Assembly (NCBI GenBank): GCA_009746045.1
Contig: RPFO01000264.1
Span: 1,242,214 to 1,306,213 of the forward strand
Reading direction: 5' to 3'
Source of the DNA: Mesostigma viride
Lineage: Eukaryota > Streptophyta > Mesostigmatophyceae > Mesostigmatales > Mesostigmataceae
Length of the DNA: 64,000 nucleotides
Part shown: positions 31,556-42,748 of the stretch, piece after piece
How positions within the stretch are numbered: the first letter of the stretch is position 1
Layout of the letters: each line of letters starts with the position of its first letter
Translations under genes and position numbers: made by a program
Notes under the pieces: generated by a model
Databases searched by the model: none
Told to the model about the DNA's origin: nothing
Seen by the model: only the letters and a program-made list of their open reading frames with translations

Positions 31556-32065
31556 TGTCAAGAATCCTGTCTTGAATGTGCCCATTATGCTGACCGTGCA
31601 GAAATCTATAATACGGGCAATTGTATTCGAGCCCTAATTAACAAATAGATATGCTCGGATAGTAGTACCTAAGTGGGATTTGTCCTATGTGAACAGACAC
31701 TATGACTATGTGCCAAGTTGTACAATGGCACTAGGACCGTTGGTCACTATCTTCACCAGATTATAGTATTGTGTCATGTGCATGTCATAGCATGCCGTAC
31801 CGAGTCATGCATGCGCATGCACCATGTTCCAACATACCAGCTGTCGTTATCGACCCATTGTCGGCCCATGCGCATACCAGGGCCGCCGCCACTACTCACC
31901 TACCATAATTACCAATGTTCACGCTACCTTGAGGTAGCCATGGAAAGCCACACCATATGGACGTAATAAATAATTTTCCTGGCTCCTGACGCTTAAGTTG
32001 GCAATGATTCGTCACCTACAAACTATTAATTTAAGTCCCCATAATAATCACACATGCCTTTAACA
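31556..32065 (+). repeat. TR2 5' LTR
   Basis: 510 bp, followed by the primer-binding site TGGTATCGGAGG. Confidence 0.85.
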
Positions 32066-33584
32066 TGGTATCGGAGGTCCGGGGCAAGATCTTTCGACGG
32101 AATTAACCAACCTCTAAGCGGCAGCTCACATTTTATTGAGCGCCTTGATCATAGTTTATATTTTTCATATACGGAGCAGCTTGGTCGAATTCTTGTACTT
32201 GATACGACCATGATTATGGCGCAGATGCTACCGTGAAATTCAAGGCTTTCAATCGACTTACTTCAACGTGTGGTAACACCAAATGTTCGGGGTGACACCT
32301 ACCGTCGCGAAAATCCGTCAAGAATTTCCCAAGCTCCGGTGCGCAGGCCAGATCTACGCTTTTATACTTATATATGCCCGAAACTGATCAAACGCCAACA
32401 TTTCGGTGATGGGGACGTCGGCACTGAAGCCTGGCACTCAAAAGGTGCCGGCTCTGGTTCCAGGCAGCGCCAGTGATTTTTTACCTGGCAGCACACTTTT
32501 GGCCGAGTGCAGTGCGTTCAATCGGCGCGGGGTCACTGACGGGCTCCCACTGAGCCGCGCGAGCTGTGAGCATCGACGAGAAATCGGCGGAGCTGTTTAC
32601 CTCAAGAATTTTTCATGAGAACCGGTCTTTCTTTTGTACCGGCACCATTTCGCGTGGCATCAACATTCTTTTGGGCGCATTCTTTTAAACCGGAATTCCT
32701 TTTTTAAACGGTCATCACTTCAAGAGCCCAGAACCTGCCGTGCTCCAAAAAAAGGGAATATTCCCTGGGTCCTGCTCTCAAGGCCAGCCTGCTGACACAG
32801 CTGCACACCACACTAAGGAGGGTGCTCACTAACCCCCACGTTGTTTTCAGCACTAGTTGCAGTTTTATCATTCAGTCCCATCAGCACCATCACACTGGCA
32901 TCAACAAGCACAGCAGGCAACACCAGCAGGAACAGAGTACACTGCATAGTCCATGCAGGCAGCTACCCACGCTTGCCTAGCCAGCAAGGAGAAGTAGTAG
33001 CACCCAGCAGCACATGCATGACTCTCCACCACAGGCGTAGAGTAGATAGTAGCTGCAGTCAGCTGCACGCACTTGTCTAGCTAGCAAGTAGCAGTCCAGC
33101 AACCAGCTCTACATCCTCACGTCACAGTTCACCTTGTAGTAGTTGCAGTAAGTTGCATCAAAACCTGTTGGCAAACAAGTCAAAGTAGCACTACCAGCAC
33201 CACACAAGACACTGTACCCACACACAGCATAGATCGTGTGTGCACACACAACAGCTGACGTCACCGGTTTACCAGCAGCTACCAGTACAGTACCCAACGT
33301 TTCCAGCTGCAACCCTGGCATCAACCAGTACCGGCTACAGTCTGCATCCAGACTCAACACTGAGCAACCAGTCTTTACAATTTAAGAGCCTGTTTCCAGT
33401 TTGGCTCCACCCTCGTGTCGCACTCCATGTGACAATATGGGGCTACACAACCTTGCCTTCATTTCATTGCTGTTTTACATCAAGACCAGGGTGTCGTGTA
33501 AGGAGGGAATCCACTTAGGTACCCGACTACCCTCGCCCAGGATCTAGCATTTGTATTTATAGACAGCATCATGTGCAAGGAGGG

Positions 33585-34094
33585 TGTCAAGAATCCTGTC
33601 TTGAATGTGCCCATTATGCTGACCATGCAGAAATCTATAATACGGGCAATTGTATTCGAGCCCTAATTAACAAATAGATATGCTCGGATAGTAGTACCTA
33701 AGTGGGATTTGTCCTATGTGAACAGACACTATGACTATGTGCCAAGTTGTACAATGGCACTAGGACCGTTGGTCACTATCTTCACCAGATTATAGTATTG
33801 TGTCATGTGCATGTCATAGCATGCCGTACCGAGTCATGCATGCGCATGCACCATGTTCCAACATACCAGCTGTCGTTATCGACCCATTGTCGGCCCATGC
33901 GCATACCAGGGCCGCCGCCACTACTCACCTACCATAATTACCAATGTTCACGCTACCTTGAGGTAGCCATGGAAAGCCACACCATATGGACGTAATAAAT
34001 AATTTTCCTGGCTCCTGACGCTTAAGTTGGCAATGATTCGTCACCTACAAACTATTAATTTAAGTCCCCATAATAATCACACATGCCTTTAACA
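33585..34094 (+). repeat. TR2 3' LTR
   Basis: 510 bp, preceded by the polypurine stretch CAAGGAGGG. Confidence 0.85.
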
Positions 34095-34118
34095 GTCTAG
34101 GTGCTATTAAACGTAGCC

Positions 34119-35290
34119 ATGGAGGTCCCCGCATCGTCTCCAGCTCTTGCTGCCGAATTTATCGATGTCCACATTGCTGCAAACAAAATCGCCAGCGACA
34201 TTGCCGCCGCCAAGAAAGCCGCCAACAAGCGCACCAAGACTTCGGCAGCGACTTCGGAAGCAACTCCGATAGCGGCTGAAACCTCCTTGCCGGACTCCAT
34301 TTCTTCCTCATTCTACACAGACAAACGTTTGAGCCTGGACGACATCGCTGCCTTCCTCGGCTTCAGCGACGCCGAAGTGCTCAACGTGCTGAAGCTCCGC
34401 AACGCACACGACGCCCCGATTCGCCACCCTCGCACCGGCCAGGTTATGGAGGCTGCTTCGGATGAGTGGCCTAAGTGGGAGCCCAAAGATTGCCGTCTTG
34501 CCTGTCTTATTTCGTGCTGCCCTGAACTTGTCGAGCTGCCGACAACGCCCATCGCCAGGCCCGCCCCTGCGACCGATAGTACCGTGCTGCAGGACCTCGC
34601 ACAGTCTTTTACGACCGTGCAGGGCGACATTACGGTCCTGAAGGAGACGATGCTGGAGCTGAAGAAGGCCATGGCAGCCCCTGCCAAAACTACCACGTTT
34701 GCCGATGTCACCGGCAAGCAGCTGACCACCATCGTTCAACAGGCGGCCAAGTCTGCAGCTACCGCTGCGGTCACCCAGAATGCAGTGCAGCAACGCCAAA
34801 GCAATATGGTAATCAAGCACTTCCAGAAAGGCGAGGCACATGAGACAGCACACTCACTTGCCGAAGAGCTGCGCGGCCCAGCGTTTCTGGGGAAGCTGCA
34901 GCTCCAGAACCGTGTTGCCATTGAACGTGCCATTCGGCTGCCAGGCCCTCTGGGCCTGGTCGTCGTCACCATGGCCTCCATGCATGACAAACGCCTCGTG
35001 CTGGGAGCACGTCGTCTGCTCCAACGCGGTGACTTCAGCCTCGACGAGGACTACACGCCGGCTCAACTGAAGGCGAGGAGCGCGGTGTGGAACAGCCCCA
35101 TCGTCCAGGAGACCAAGCAGCACGAGTCTGACCCCGAGTAAGCGCATTAAGCTGTGTCTGCTTCAGGATGGCTCCTTCGCAGCATTCTTTGGTGGGAAGC
35201 CGCTTAAAGGTGTTCAGATTAACACCCCGGGAGCGGAGTCTCGTGAGGTGTCTAGCAGGACAGGTGCTGCCTCCGGTGGTGTCCGTAGGT
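34119..35290 (+). CDS. LINE L ORF1 (nucleic-acid-binding protein; one frameshift)
   Basis: It starts at 34119 (MEVPASSPALAAEF). It holds an Ala/Lys-rich N terminus, a globular part (KRLSLDDIAAFLGFSDAEV and WEPKDCRLACLISCC), a helix (FTTVQGDITVLKETMLELKKA) and a C-terminal module (MVIKHFQKGEAHETAHSLA, PLGLVVVTMASMHDKRLVL, FSLDEDYTPAQLKAR). This follows the same plan as HL1/HL2 ORF1. The first frame stops at 35141. The expected ending (DGSFAAFFGGKPLKGVQIN) continues in the next frame from about 35130, so one indel in a C-rich run is likely. It would coat LINE RNA. Confidence 0.75.
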
Positions 35291-35362
35291 AGACAACCTT
35301 CCTCGTCGGCTCGCGGCTAACAGGCTTCGGGGACAGCCTCTAAACAGTCCTGTTCCACTACC

Positions 35363-35784
35363 ATGCCTCGACCTAACCGTCGGGTGAAAGCCATGGTGGT
35401 GCCGGTATTTCGGGCCAGAACCTCATCTGTCAAATGTCAGATTCGTAAAACCCAACGTTTGCTAGATTACCTACGCCTCGGCGTAGTGCAATCAGCCCCA
35501 ACACCGAATACCCCGAGCAAGCGGCAGGCTCGCATCCTACGCTTGCAGGACAAAATAAATGCGATGAAAAGCACTATTTCTACCGCTTCCCTTTCCCCCT
35601 CCGTTTCACCCCCACCTCCACCCCCCGCCGCATCCACCCCCATCATCCATCGTCGTCCTCCCCTGGTGGGCCAGCAGGCATCCTTGGCCCTTGCCACTTT
35701 TAACACCCGCACATTGCTAGTAGATGACGACCATAGCTGCCGGGTAGAGGAGCTAGTCGCTTTTTGCATTGAGCATCGTGTATC
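35363..35784 (+). pseudogene. LINE L ORF2, N-terminal part: start of AP endonuclease
   Basis: It starts at 35363 (MPRPNRRVKAMVVPV), 70-odd bases after ORF1. A Pro/Ser-rich linker leads to LALATFNTRTL, the first strand of an AP-type endonuclease (Asn of the catalytic centre), and VEELVAFCIEHRVS. It is cut by E2 at the GTATC duplication. The frame resumes at 44273 with ILGVQEHRR. Confidence 0.8.
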
Positions 35785-36242
35785 AGTTAGATGAGATGCT
35801 TAGGCTGACACACGGATTTCCGGCCTGCGCGCCGCGTATTGCCTACCGCGGCTGAGCGGGACACCTCAGTACTGTACGGCAGGGCGTACGGTACTGAGGC
35901 GTCATGTGGACTGACGTGCAGTTAGTGCCAGACTGTTCCTAGGTGCTAGATCGACCCGCCAGGTCCGGTGTAGCCGGGCCTGACGGGCCGAGTCTTAGCT
36001 GGTGGCTAGTGACGTGGTCGCATGGCATTGCAGTGTCCAGATGTCCACTGGCAGGTGCTGCAGTGAGCACTGCCATAGGCATATAGGCGTAGCACTGGGG
36101 AGTGCCGCAGCACCCGAGTTTGCCCAGACGTTCCATTCTGAGCCCTCAAGCTTACACTACTCTCATTGTATTATTGCTAATACAACCATCATTCCATTTC
36201 AGCTTTCGGCAGTTGTCCTTCGTCTTTAGACGCGTTCCAACT
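35785..36242 (+). repeat. E2 5' LTR
   Basis: 458 bp, paired with 43808-44267. The termini AGTT...AACT depart from TG...CA. The primer-binding site starts at 36243. Confidence 0.88.
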
Positions 36243-36284
36243 TGGACTGAAAAGCCTTTTTATTTTTTCCGAAAAACAAAAAAC

Positions 36285-37818
36285 ATGGCTTCCAACAACG
36301 TCAAGGACAACAAGAAGGCGGGGAAGGCGCCTGCCAGGCGCACATCACCCCGACTCTCGCCGGAGGGCTCGCCCTCCGCCAACGATGCACGAGGGTGACG
36401 CCTAGCGTCACCTTCCGCACGGTGATCGCCGATCACCCCAGGCGTCGGACCCCGCAGGTGGGGACCGGCGCCCGGGGGATGGCGAGCGGACGCCCGTTTG
36501 CCACTGGCGGCTCGTCCGCCATGGCACCCGGGGGGCAGGACCCCCGGGCACGTGATACCCCCATCGCAGGTGATGGGGGTCGTGAACGAAGCGACTCCTC
36601 GGAAGAGGACGGGGAGGTGCAGCCTGTGAGGCCGCGGCCTTCGCTAGAGATTTCTTCCCAGACGCCGGCGACGTCTGGTAATCTTTCGGTGGGCCGACAG
36701 ATGGCCATCCTGGACATTGACCGATATGGGGCGCATGTTCCGCCGCCTGTCGAGTTCGGGCGCTACCGTACTTCTTCCCATCGGGGAAGATGACATCCCA
36801 GCGTTCATCTCGGTGAACGGCTGGATCATTCGTCAGCGTTTTCAGCTGACCGCCGATGAGCCGATGCATGCGATCGATGTTCATCGGACGCACACGATGC
36901 TCGAGCGTCGTCTGCGGATGCAGTTCAACTGATCCAGGTGGCGTTTGGATGTGGTGCTTTGCCAACAGGCCGAGGAGCAATCCAGGCACTGTGGATCAGT
37001 GGGCGTCCAGGCAGCGTCAGAGAGAGGCGCTGCGCGTGGTCGCCAAGCAGGAGATCGCGCTGACTCCGTTGCCGCCGTGGCCCCAAGTCACGCCAGTTGG
37101 CTGGGGCCCGGAGGCGTGAGGCGGCTGCGATGCCGCCTGCGACGGAGCGCGGGGCGGCAGACGCCCCTACCACGCCCATGGGTGGTGAACCACCCAGGAC
37201 CCTCTGGCAGGTCAGAGGGTCCAACCTCAGCAGCGGGCTCCCCCGCCCAGCGTGGGGGGCCAGGTGGCTGAGGAGGCCACCGGGGTCGCAGGGACCCCGG
37301 CGGCGACGCCAGCTCCCGGGGTCGCAGGGACCCCGGCAGCGACGCCGGCGCCTCCGGCGCTGGCGGGGGATGCAGCCCCCATGGAGGGTGTCACGGGCAC
37401 CTCCAGCGGCTCTGGGGGGCAGGCCCCCTCTAGCCGCACCAAGGACAAGGCCCTGGCAGGGCCGGAGGGGCCTCAGGGTCCCACCTTGGCAGGGCAGCAG
37501 CCGGCACGGCTGGAAGGCGACCTGGAAGGTCGGGACTTCATCACCCTGGGTGATGAGGCCGTGTGGCGTGCCATACAGACAGCCACAGCCTCCTTCCGTG
37601 GGCTGGCCGACCGGAGCCAGCAGATGCATGTTGCGGAGGCGGGCAGCCTGGTGTGTGCGATTATCACGCACATCCTGGGCTTGCCCAACCTCCACGGGAC
37701 ACGCAGGGTGTGTGACGACTTGCTGCCTGCCCTGCAGGCCCTCCTCTCAGGAGGAGGGTGCAGGGTAACAGGGTTCGCCTGGTGCGACTCCTGGAGCTCC
37801 TGCACAATGCCATCCTGA
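36285..37818 (+). pseudogene. E2 pre-gag ORF region (function unknown, frameshifted)
   Basis: An ATG at 36285 opens MASNNVKDNKKAGKAPARR, which ends at 36398. Further open segments follow in shifting frames: Pro/Arg-rich with ERSDSSEEDGEVQ to 36793; IPAFISVNGWIIRQRF to 36932; WASRQRQREALRVVAKQE to 37119; and a 188-codon segment 37252-37818 with FITLGDEAVWRAIQTATASF and AIITHILGLPNLHG. Together they look like one long decayed protein upstream of gag, as in E1, but I see no sequence similarity to the E1 pre-gag ORF. Confidence 0.45.
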
Positions 37819-38117
37819 AGGGGCGGGTAGGTGGTTGCCTACCTGGCTGCATCATGACTTACTAACCCTACTGACGATGAAGTGTCCCTCTCTCCCACCT
37901 TCCATGATTGGGAGGAGGCCCGCAGCAGGAGGCGGGAAGTGACACACACTCACACCCCCACCCAGCCCACCCCTATGTTGCCTAACCCTCCTACACAGCC
38001 CATGTTTGCCCTCCTGCTCAGCTCACTCAAGTAGCACTTCCCTCTCAGCATGTCTCTCCTGTGAATGCTGCAGCAGCAACACCATCTTCTCCCTCTCCCC
38101 CTGCATCCCCCTCTAGG

Positions 38118-38964
38118 TGCCCACTTACAATGAAAACCGTCCTGTGGATAGGATTAATGTCAGGGGGCTGCCTGAGGGGTATACTAGGGAGCAGGGGAAT
38201 CATGCACTTCTCTCTCTCAGCTGGCTAGGGAGGAACTGAATGTCAAGAATTGGTTTGGATCTCTCATGCAGGGGGATTTTTACCATCAGTCCTCCTCTCA
38301 GATTCAGAATCTCATCCTTGTCTTCCAGCGTAGGTATCCCAAGTGGCAGGACACGCAGGCTAGGGCAGTTTGGGAGGCTTTCATGAAGGAGCTAACTGAC
38401 CTCCTCTCCACCCCCTCATCTGTGGACATATATGGGGCATTCAGGTGGGTAGAGGAATACAGGGTCACATCAGTGGACTATGTGGCTGAGACAAAGAAAT
38501 ATGAGCTAGCCATCAAAGCACGTCCTGATGTCCAGCAGCTAGATCACAAGTTCTTGCTGCGTTCCTTCCTTGAGAAACTCAAACTTGACAAAAACACCTA
38601 CGCTATGCTTGCAACAGGAATGGCAAAGTACTGGGAGGACATGAAGGAGGCATTGGATTATATCAAGCTGGCCTTGGCTCCCCTTAGCCAGGGGGCCATG
38701 GGCACCTCTGTAAAGAGGGTCAGGGGGGAGAGAGGGAGGAGGAGGATAGGGAGAGGGAAGACAGGAGCAAGAGACCTGTCACCATGGCAGAAGTGAAGTC
38801 CCTGCTGGGACAAATGTTTAAGGGCAAGGGCAAGGGCAAGGGCAAGGGCAAGGGCAAGGGCAGGGGCTGGGGCAAGGGCAAGGGTAAGGGGCAGTCTCCC
38901 TCCAAGGGGGGCAGCTCCAGCAACAACAACAACAGCAACAACAACAACACAACAACAACAAAAC

Positions 38965-38995
<31 letters not shown>

Positions 38996-39351
38996 AACAA
39001 CAACAACAACAAGCAGGACAAGGAGGACAAGTCTTCTCAGCGGTGCACCCGCTGTGGCATGAAGTACCACCTGCGGCCCACCTGCCGCAAGAACGTGGAC
39101 GAGCTGGGGCATTTGGACGTCCTGTGCCACAAGTGCCACGGGCCGCCCCACGGTGACCCCAAGGACTGCAAGCGGCCTCCTTACGGCAAGAAGTGTGAGT
39201 CTCCCTCTCATGCTGGCTTGAGTGTGCCTGCTTCACCTCTTTCATCTGCATGCCCCACTGTCAGAGCAGTGAGCAGTTCTGGAAAGGTGCTACAGCTGGT
39301 TTCAGAAGATTATGTCTCTAAACCAACCTTCACATCTATGGTTCCCAAGGT
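38118..39351 (+). pseudogene. E2 Gag with two zinc knuckles (frameshifted)
   Basis: A capsid-like region runs from about 38118 (PVDRINVRGLPEGYT) and, after a shift near 38222, through YPKWQDTQARAVWEAFMKEL and FLEKLKLDKNTYAMLATG to 38796. A Gly/Lys repeat (GGGCAA units, 38822-38888) and a CAA/AAC-rich tract (38920-39013) follow. Two zinc knuckles are then in frame: CTRCGMKYHLRPTC (39044-39085) and CHKCHGPPHGDPKDC (39124-39168). The Asn-rich tract next to a CCHC knuckle is shared with E1. The frame ends at 39436; pol opens in the -1 frame. Confidence 0.75.
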
Positions 39352-40836
39352 GTGCAGAGTGTCCCCTCAGAGGATGCTCATATCAGTTTTCAGGAGCTTG
39401 CTTTGCAGTTGCATTTCCTTTATGGGCATGAAGTGAGTGCAGAGGTGGTGGCAGCAGCAATAGGGGGGGCAGCACTCAGACGTGCATGCCAGGTGGTCAG
39501 ATCCCACTGCCAGCATTGTCAGTTCAATGCACCCAAACCCCCTAAGTGGCATGTAGCTACCCCACCTAAGTGCAAGGGCAGGGTGGTAGGAGATGTCTTT
39601 CATATCAAAGGACAATCTTACTTGGCACTTAAAGATGCATGGTCAAGGTACACAACCATTGAACCATTACCTGGAATGGACAAGACACAGTTGCTCAGGG
39701 CTCTCTTGATTGCTCAGGCCAGGTACTACCCTGTGGAGGCATTGTTACTGGATCAGCAGTTCACGTGTCTTGCCAATGAACCAGGGTGTGAGGCTATTGA
39801 TCTGGCTGGGCTAGAAGATCATGAGAGGCAAGGCATTATTGAAAGGGCCATCAGGTCCATTAAAACCCTTGTAGCCAAGGAAGATGGCAATCTGCTGGCT
39901 GACAGTGGGTCATATGCTGACAGAGCTCTGTGGTCCACCAGGTTGTGCCAAGTCCTCAACAGGAGGCCACTCATGAAAACCCCACAAGGGGTGATCATTA
40001 CACCAGATGGATTGCATGCAGGCATTTATCCACCTGAGGTACTAGCCCTATACAACGCACAGCGAGCACAGACAGCTAGCAGGTTAGCTGTCAAGGATGC
40101 AAAGCATCCACGTCCCACCTTCAGAGAAGGGGATCAGGTCCTATTCTACAAGGAGTCGGGACTAGGCAAGGTGGGTACCTGGCATGGGCCAGCCACCATC
40201 CTAAAGTTTAACACCACTGGCAGGACAGTGTTAGTTAAACACAATGACACGGGAAAGATTCACAGGTGTTCACCTCACAGGATGAAATTGTATTTTCCAA
40301 CTGTGTCAGACGTGGCAGAGGAGGAAGAGCTGTTGGCCGACAGCCCTGTACAGTTGCCTGGCATCCCAGCGTTGCCCAGTGAGTGGTTGTTTGGAACACC
40401 CACTGGTGAGTGTGAGAGCCACACCCACTGTGACACCCAGGTCACCCTTGATGATTGTAGGCAGTCACTGCAGGATTGGCCCCCTGCAGCAGAGGGTCAC
40501 ATTGGCAAAACAGGTGATCAGCAACCTATCACCTCTTCAAGTGTGAACATAGCTCAGCCACTAGCTGCACCTTCCAAACGCAGCCTAGCAGACGCTGTTC
40601 GCATTTTACAAGCAGCTCATAGAGCTAAAGCTCAAACTGCTGCAGGATCAGCTAAGGTGGGGAAGGTTGGGCAGAATGACAATAGCCCATTTATGGTTGC
40701 AGTGGACACACAAGCCCAGGTCAGCATTATCAGTGCCCTGGCTGTGCCCCATATGCCTTTGGAACCTTCACCCTGGCACCATGTGGCTGATTTCTCAGGG
40801 CAGTCATCCCTCAAGGTACAGGTCAGGTCATGTTGA
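39352..40836 (+). CDS. E2 integrase followed by protease
   Basis: The 494-codon frame starts inside the integrase. Zinc-finger residues are H21, H26, C46, C53 and C56. Catalytic residues are D81 (GDVFHI), D134 (LLDQQF) and E164 (GIIERA), with 29 residues between D134 and E164, exactly as in E1. An SH3-like C-terminal domain (GDQVLFYKESG...WHGPATIL) is at about 260-315. After a linker comes a protease-like active site VDTQAQVSII (D452), where the normal Gly is Gln. The frame then stops at 40836; the second half of the protease (LEGYKGNALLGDPFL) continues in another frame. Confidence 0.85.
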   Translation: MQSVPSEDAHISFQELALQLHFLYGHEVSAEVVAAAIGGAALRRACQVVRSHCQHCQFNAPKPPKWHVATPPKCKGRVVGDVFHIKGQSYLALKDAWSRYTTIEPLPGMDKTQLLRALLIAQARYYPVEALLLDQQFTCLANEPGCEAIDLAGLEDHERQGIIERAIRSIKTLVAKEDGNLLADSGSYADRALWSTRLCQVLNRRPLMKTPQGVIITPDGLHAGIYPPEVLALYNAQRAQTASRLAVKDAKHPRPTFREGDQVLFYKESGLGKVGTWHGPATILKFNTTGRTVLVKHNDTGKIHRCSPHRMKLYFPTVSDVAEEEELLADSPVQLPGIPALPSEWLFGTPTGECESHTHCDTQVTLDDCRQSLQDWPPAAEGHIGKTGDQQPITSSSVNIAQPLAAPSKRSLADAVRILQAAHRAKAQTAAGSAKVGKVGQNDNSPFMVAVDTQAQVSIISALAVPHMPLEPSPWHHVADFSGQSSLKVQVRSC

Positions 40837-41903
40837 CTATACTTGGTATCCCCACTCCTTTTCAGGTATTGGAAGGTTATAAAGGGAATGCTTTGTTGGG
40901 GGATCCTTTTCTCTGTTACCCTGGTGTCATTATCTCCAGTGATAGACTATCCATCCAGGACATGGGTGGTGTTGATCTGAATCATTTCAAAATTTCTCTT
41001 GAAAAACTTCTTAACACCAACATTGCTTCTGTAAAATTTGCTACACCCAAGTATGCCCCAGGGCAAGAACCCTGTGTGGCAGACTTGGTTCACAACCAAA
41101 AACTTCATCCCACTCATTTGGATTGGGCAAGCATGATGTGGCTAAAATGTCTCCTCTTTCTTATGAACAGATAGAGCAAGACTGTCGCACACACATAGGA
41201 TTCCTAAAATGGGTGGAGGCCTTTAACAAGGCCAGGGAAGAATGGGTAGTGCCAGATCCTCTTAGCCCTCTCATACTCCACCTGTCACACCTATTGACAA
41301 AAAGCCTGCAGGGTGCAAGCACTTGCGCCTGAAGTTTGTGTGTAAACATAAGCCAGCAGCAGATGGGTCAGTCATTTTCATGCTAGACCTTGTGTGACAG
41401 AGTTCAAGGGCACCACTGATCTGACAGAGGCAGAGTTGTACACGCCAGGCATTCAGCAAACATCCCTAAAAATCTTGCTGTCTGTCTTTGTGGGTCATCT
41501 CAATGATGGGGATGACTATGTATGTAAGGCTACAGACATTAAAAGGGCTTTCCTGAAAGGCTCACCTGAGATAGCACAACAAGTGTGGCATGGTCAGGTG
41601 TATGTAGTCTCCACTCCCAGAGTTTGGGCAAAACACATCCCTCAGCAGTACCTGAAAGCTAACATAGGTGTTGAAGGGCTGCAATCAGCTCCTCGAATTT
41701 TCAGGATGTCAGCTCAGGCTGTGTTTGAAAAGCTAGGGGCTAGATATGATGACATAGACCCTTGCTTCTTTGTGGTCCCACACCCTCATGGCATACTCAC
41801 CTTTGTGTGGCATGGGGATGATCAGCTGATTGCTGGGCCAAGGCGTGCTGTGATGATTTTATTCAACAAGTGTCACAGCATTTTGAGATTGGCAAGCAAG
41901 TAG
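40830..41903 (+). pseudogene. E2 protease end and reverse transcriptase (frameshifted)
   Basis: Three frames cover this region. 40830-41174 has the protease C-terminal motif ALLGDPFLCYPGVII. 41123-41332 is an RT N-terminal piece. 41394-41903 is the RT core with LYTPGIQQTSLK, ATDIKRAFLKG (catalytic Asp), GVEGLQSAPRIFR (counterpart of the copia YGLKQAPR box) and VWHGDDQLIAGP. The HGDD box equals that of E1. At least three indels have occurred, so no intact RT is made. Confidence 0.8.
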
Positions 41904-42748
41904 AGCTGGGCACCACTGCCATAAAATTTTGTGGCACAATGTTACAACTCCAGCAGCATCAAAACCAGTGGGTGTGTGCACTTTACTCTCCCAATGATTA
42001 CATGCACAGCTGCTTGGAGGTTTTGCAAACAAAAATCAAACCTGGAGCCTGTCCTACCATTAGAGGCAAGCTGGGGTGGTTGTGCTCAACGTGTGCACCT
42101 CACCTGGCTGTGGTTAGCAGAGTTGATGATGATGTCTTGATGCAAGTAGGTCACAAAGCCATCACCAAAACTCTCCAGGAAGGCCCTCCCCTTATCTTGC
42201 ACTCCTTGGATCTCCACAAAACCATTCACATCCAAGCTATGATGGATAGTTCCATGGAGTCCAGGCAGATTACCAAGTTGCAGGCAAGGGAGTCAGGCTT
42301 GTATTTTGTGCAGAATGATGATGCACCCTTGTCTCTCATTTCATGGTACAGCCGGTTGCATAGACGCAAGGCTGTCAGCAGCAATGCTGCTGAGTGCAGG
42401 GCAGTGGTGTCAGCAGTGCTTCATGCCAGGTACTTGAATCATGTGCTGGTTTGGTTGCAGATGCAAGCAGGCAGCAATGCTGGGGTGGTGGCACACTTGC
42501 TCACTGACAGTCAGTCAGTCCTCAGTTTCCTTGCTAACCCCTATGCTGTGCACACTGATCTTGACTGGGTGGTCCTTAAACAGGAGTCCACCTACTGGGA
42601 GTCCACCCGTCACGTGGAGGACAAACACAACGCTGCTGATGCACTCACTAAAGTGCCTCAGCAGGCAGCTGAACAATATCAGCTGTTGTACCACTTGATG
42701 AACCCCTATGGCAAGCAGGCAACCCTGCCCCATAGGGGGGACGCCTAG
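41870..42748 (+). CDS. E2 RNase H
   Basis: This frame overlaps RT by about 34 bases. It carries the thumb and connection region (FEIGKQVELGTTAIKFCG) and RNase H: MMDSSMESRQ (first Asp), NAAECRAVVSA (Glu), LLTDSQSVLS (Asp), and the tail KHNAADALTKVPQQ. It ends at 42748. It is the part of E2 pol that remains open, and it aligns with the E1 RNase H. Confidence 0.8.
   Translation: MSQHFEIGKQVELGTTAIKFCGTMLQLQQHQNQWVCALYSPNDYMHSCLEVLQTKIKPGACPTIRGKLGWLCSTCAPHLAVVSRVDDDVLMQVGHKAITKTLQEGPPLILHSLDLHKTIHIQAMMDSSMESRQITKLQARESGLYFVQNDDAPLSLISWYSRLHRRKAVSSNAAECRAVVSAVLHARYLNHVLVWLQMQAGSNAGVVAHLLTDSQSVLSFLANPYAVHTDLDWVVLKQESTYWESTRHVEDKHNAADALTKVPQQAAEQYQLLYHLMNPYGKQATLPHRGDA

Larger units (their letters stand above)
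31556..34094 (+). mobile_element. TR2: short non-autonomous LTR retrotransposon
   Basis: Two 510-bp LTRs (31556-32065 and 33585-34094), TGTCAAG...TTTAACA, differ at only one position that I saw. The target duplication is GTCTA (31551-31555 and 34095-34099). The primer-binding site TGGTATCGGAGGTCC starts directly after the left LTR, and CAAGGAGGG precedes the right one. The 1.5-kb interior has no gag or pol. It shares the primer-binding motif with C1 and C2, so a copia element is a plausible helper. Confidence 0.88.

Noticed and set aside
33240-33520. ORF in the TR2 interior
   Set aside because: No gag or pol motif and low-complexity composition; treated as non-coding.
38818-39013. Separate Gly/Lys- and Asn-rich protein
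   Set aside because: Simple-sequence tracts inside E2 gag; the in-frame zinc knuckles follow directly.
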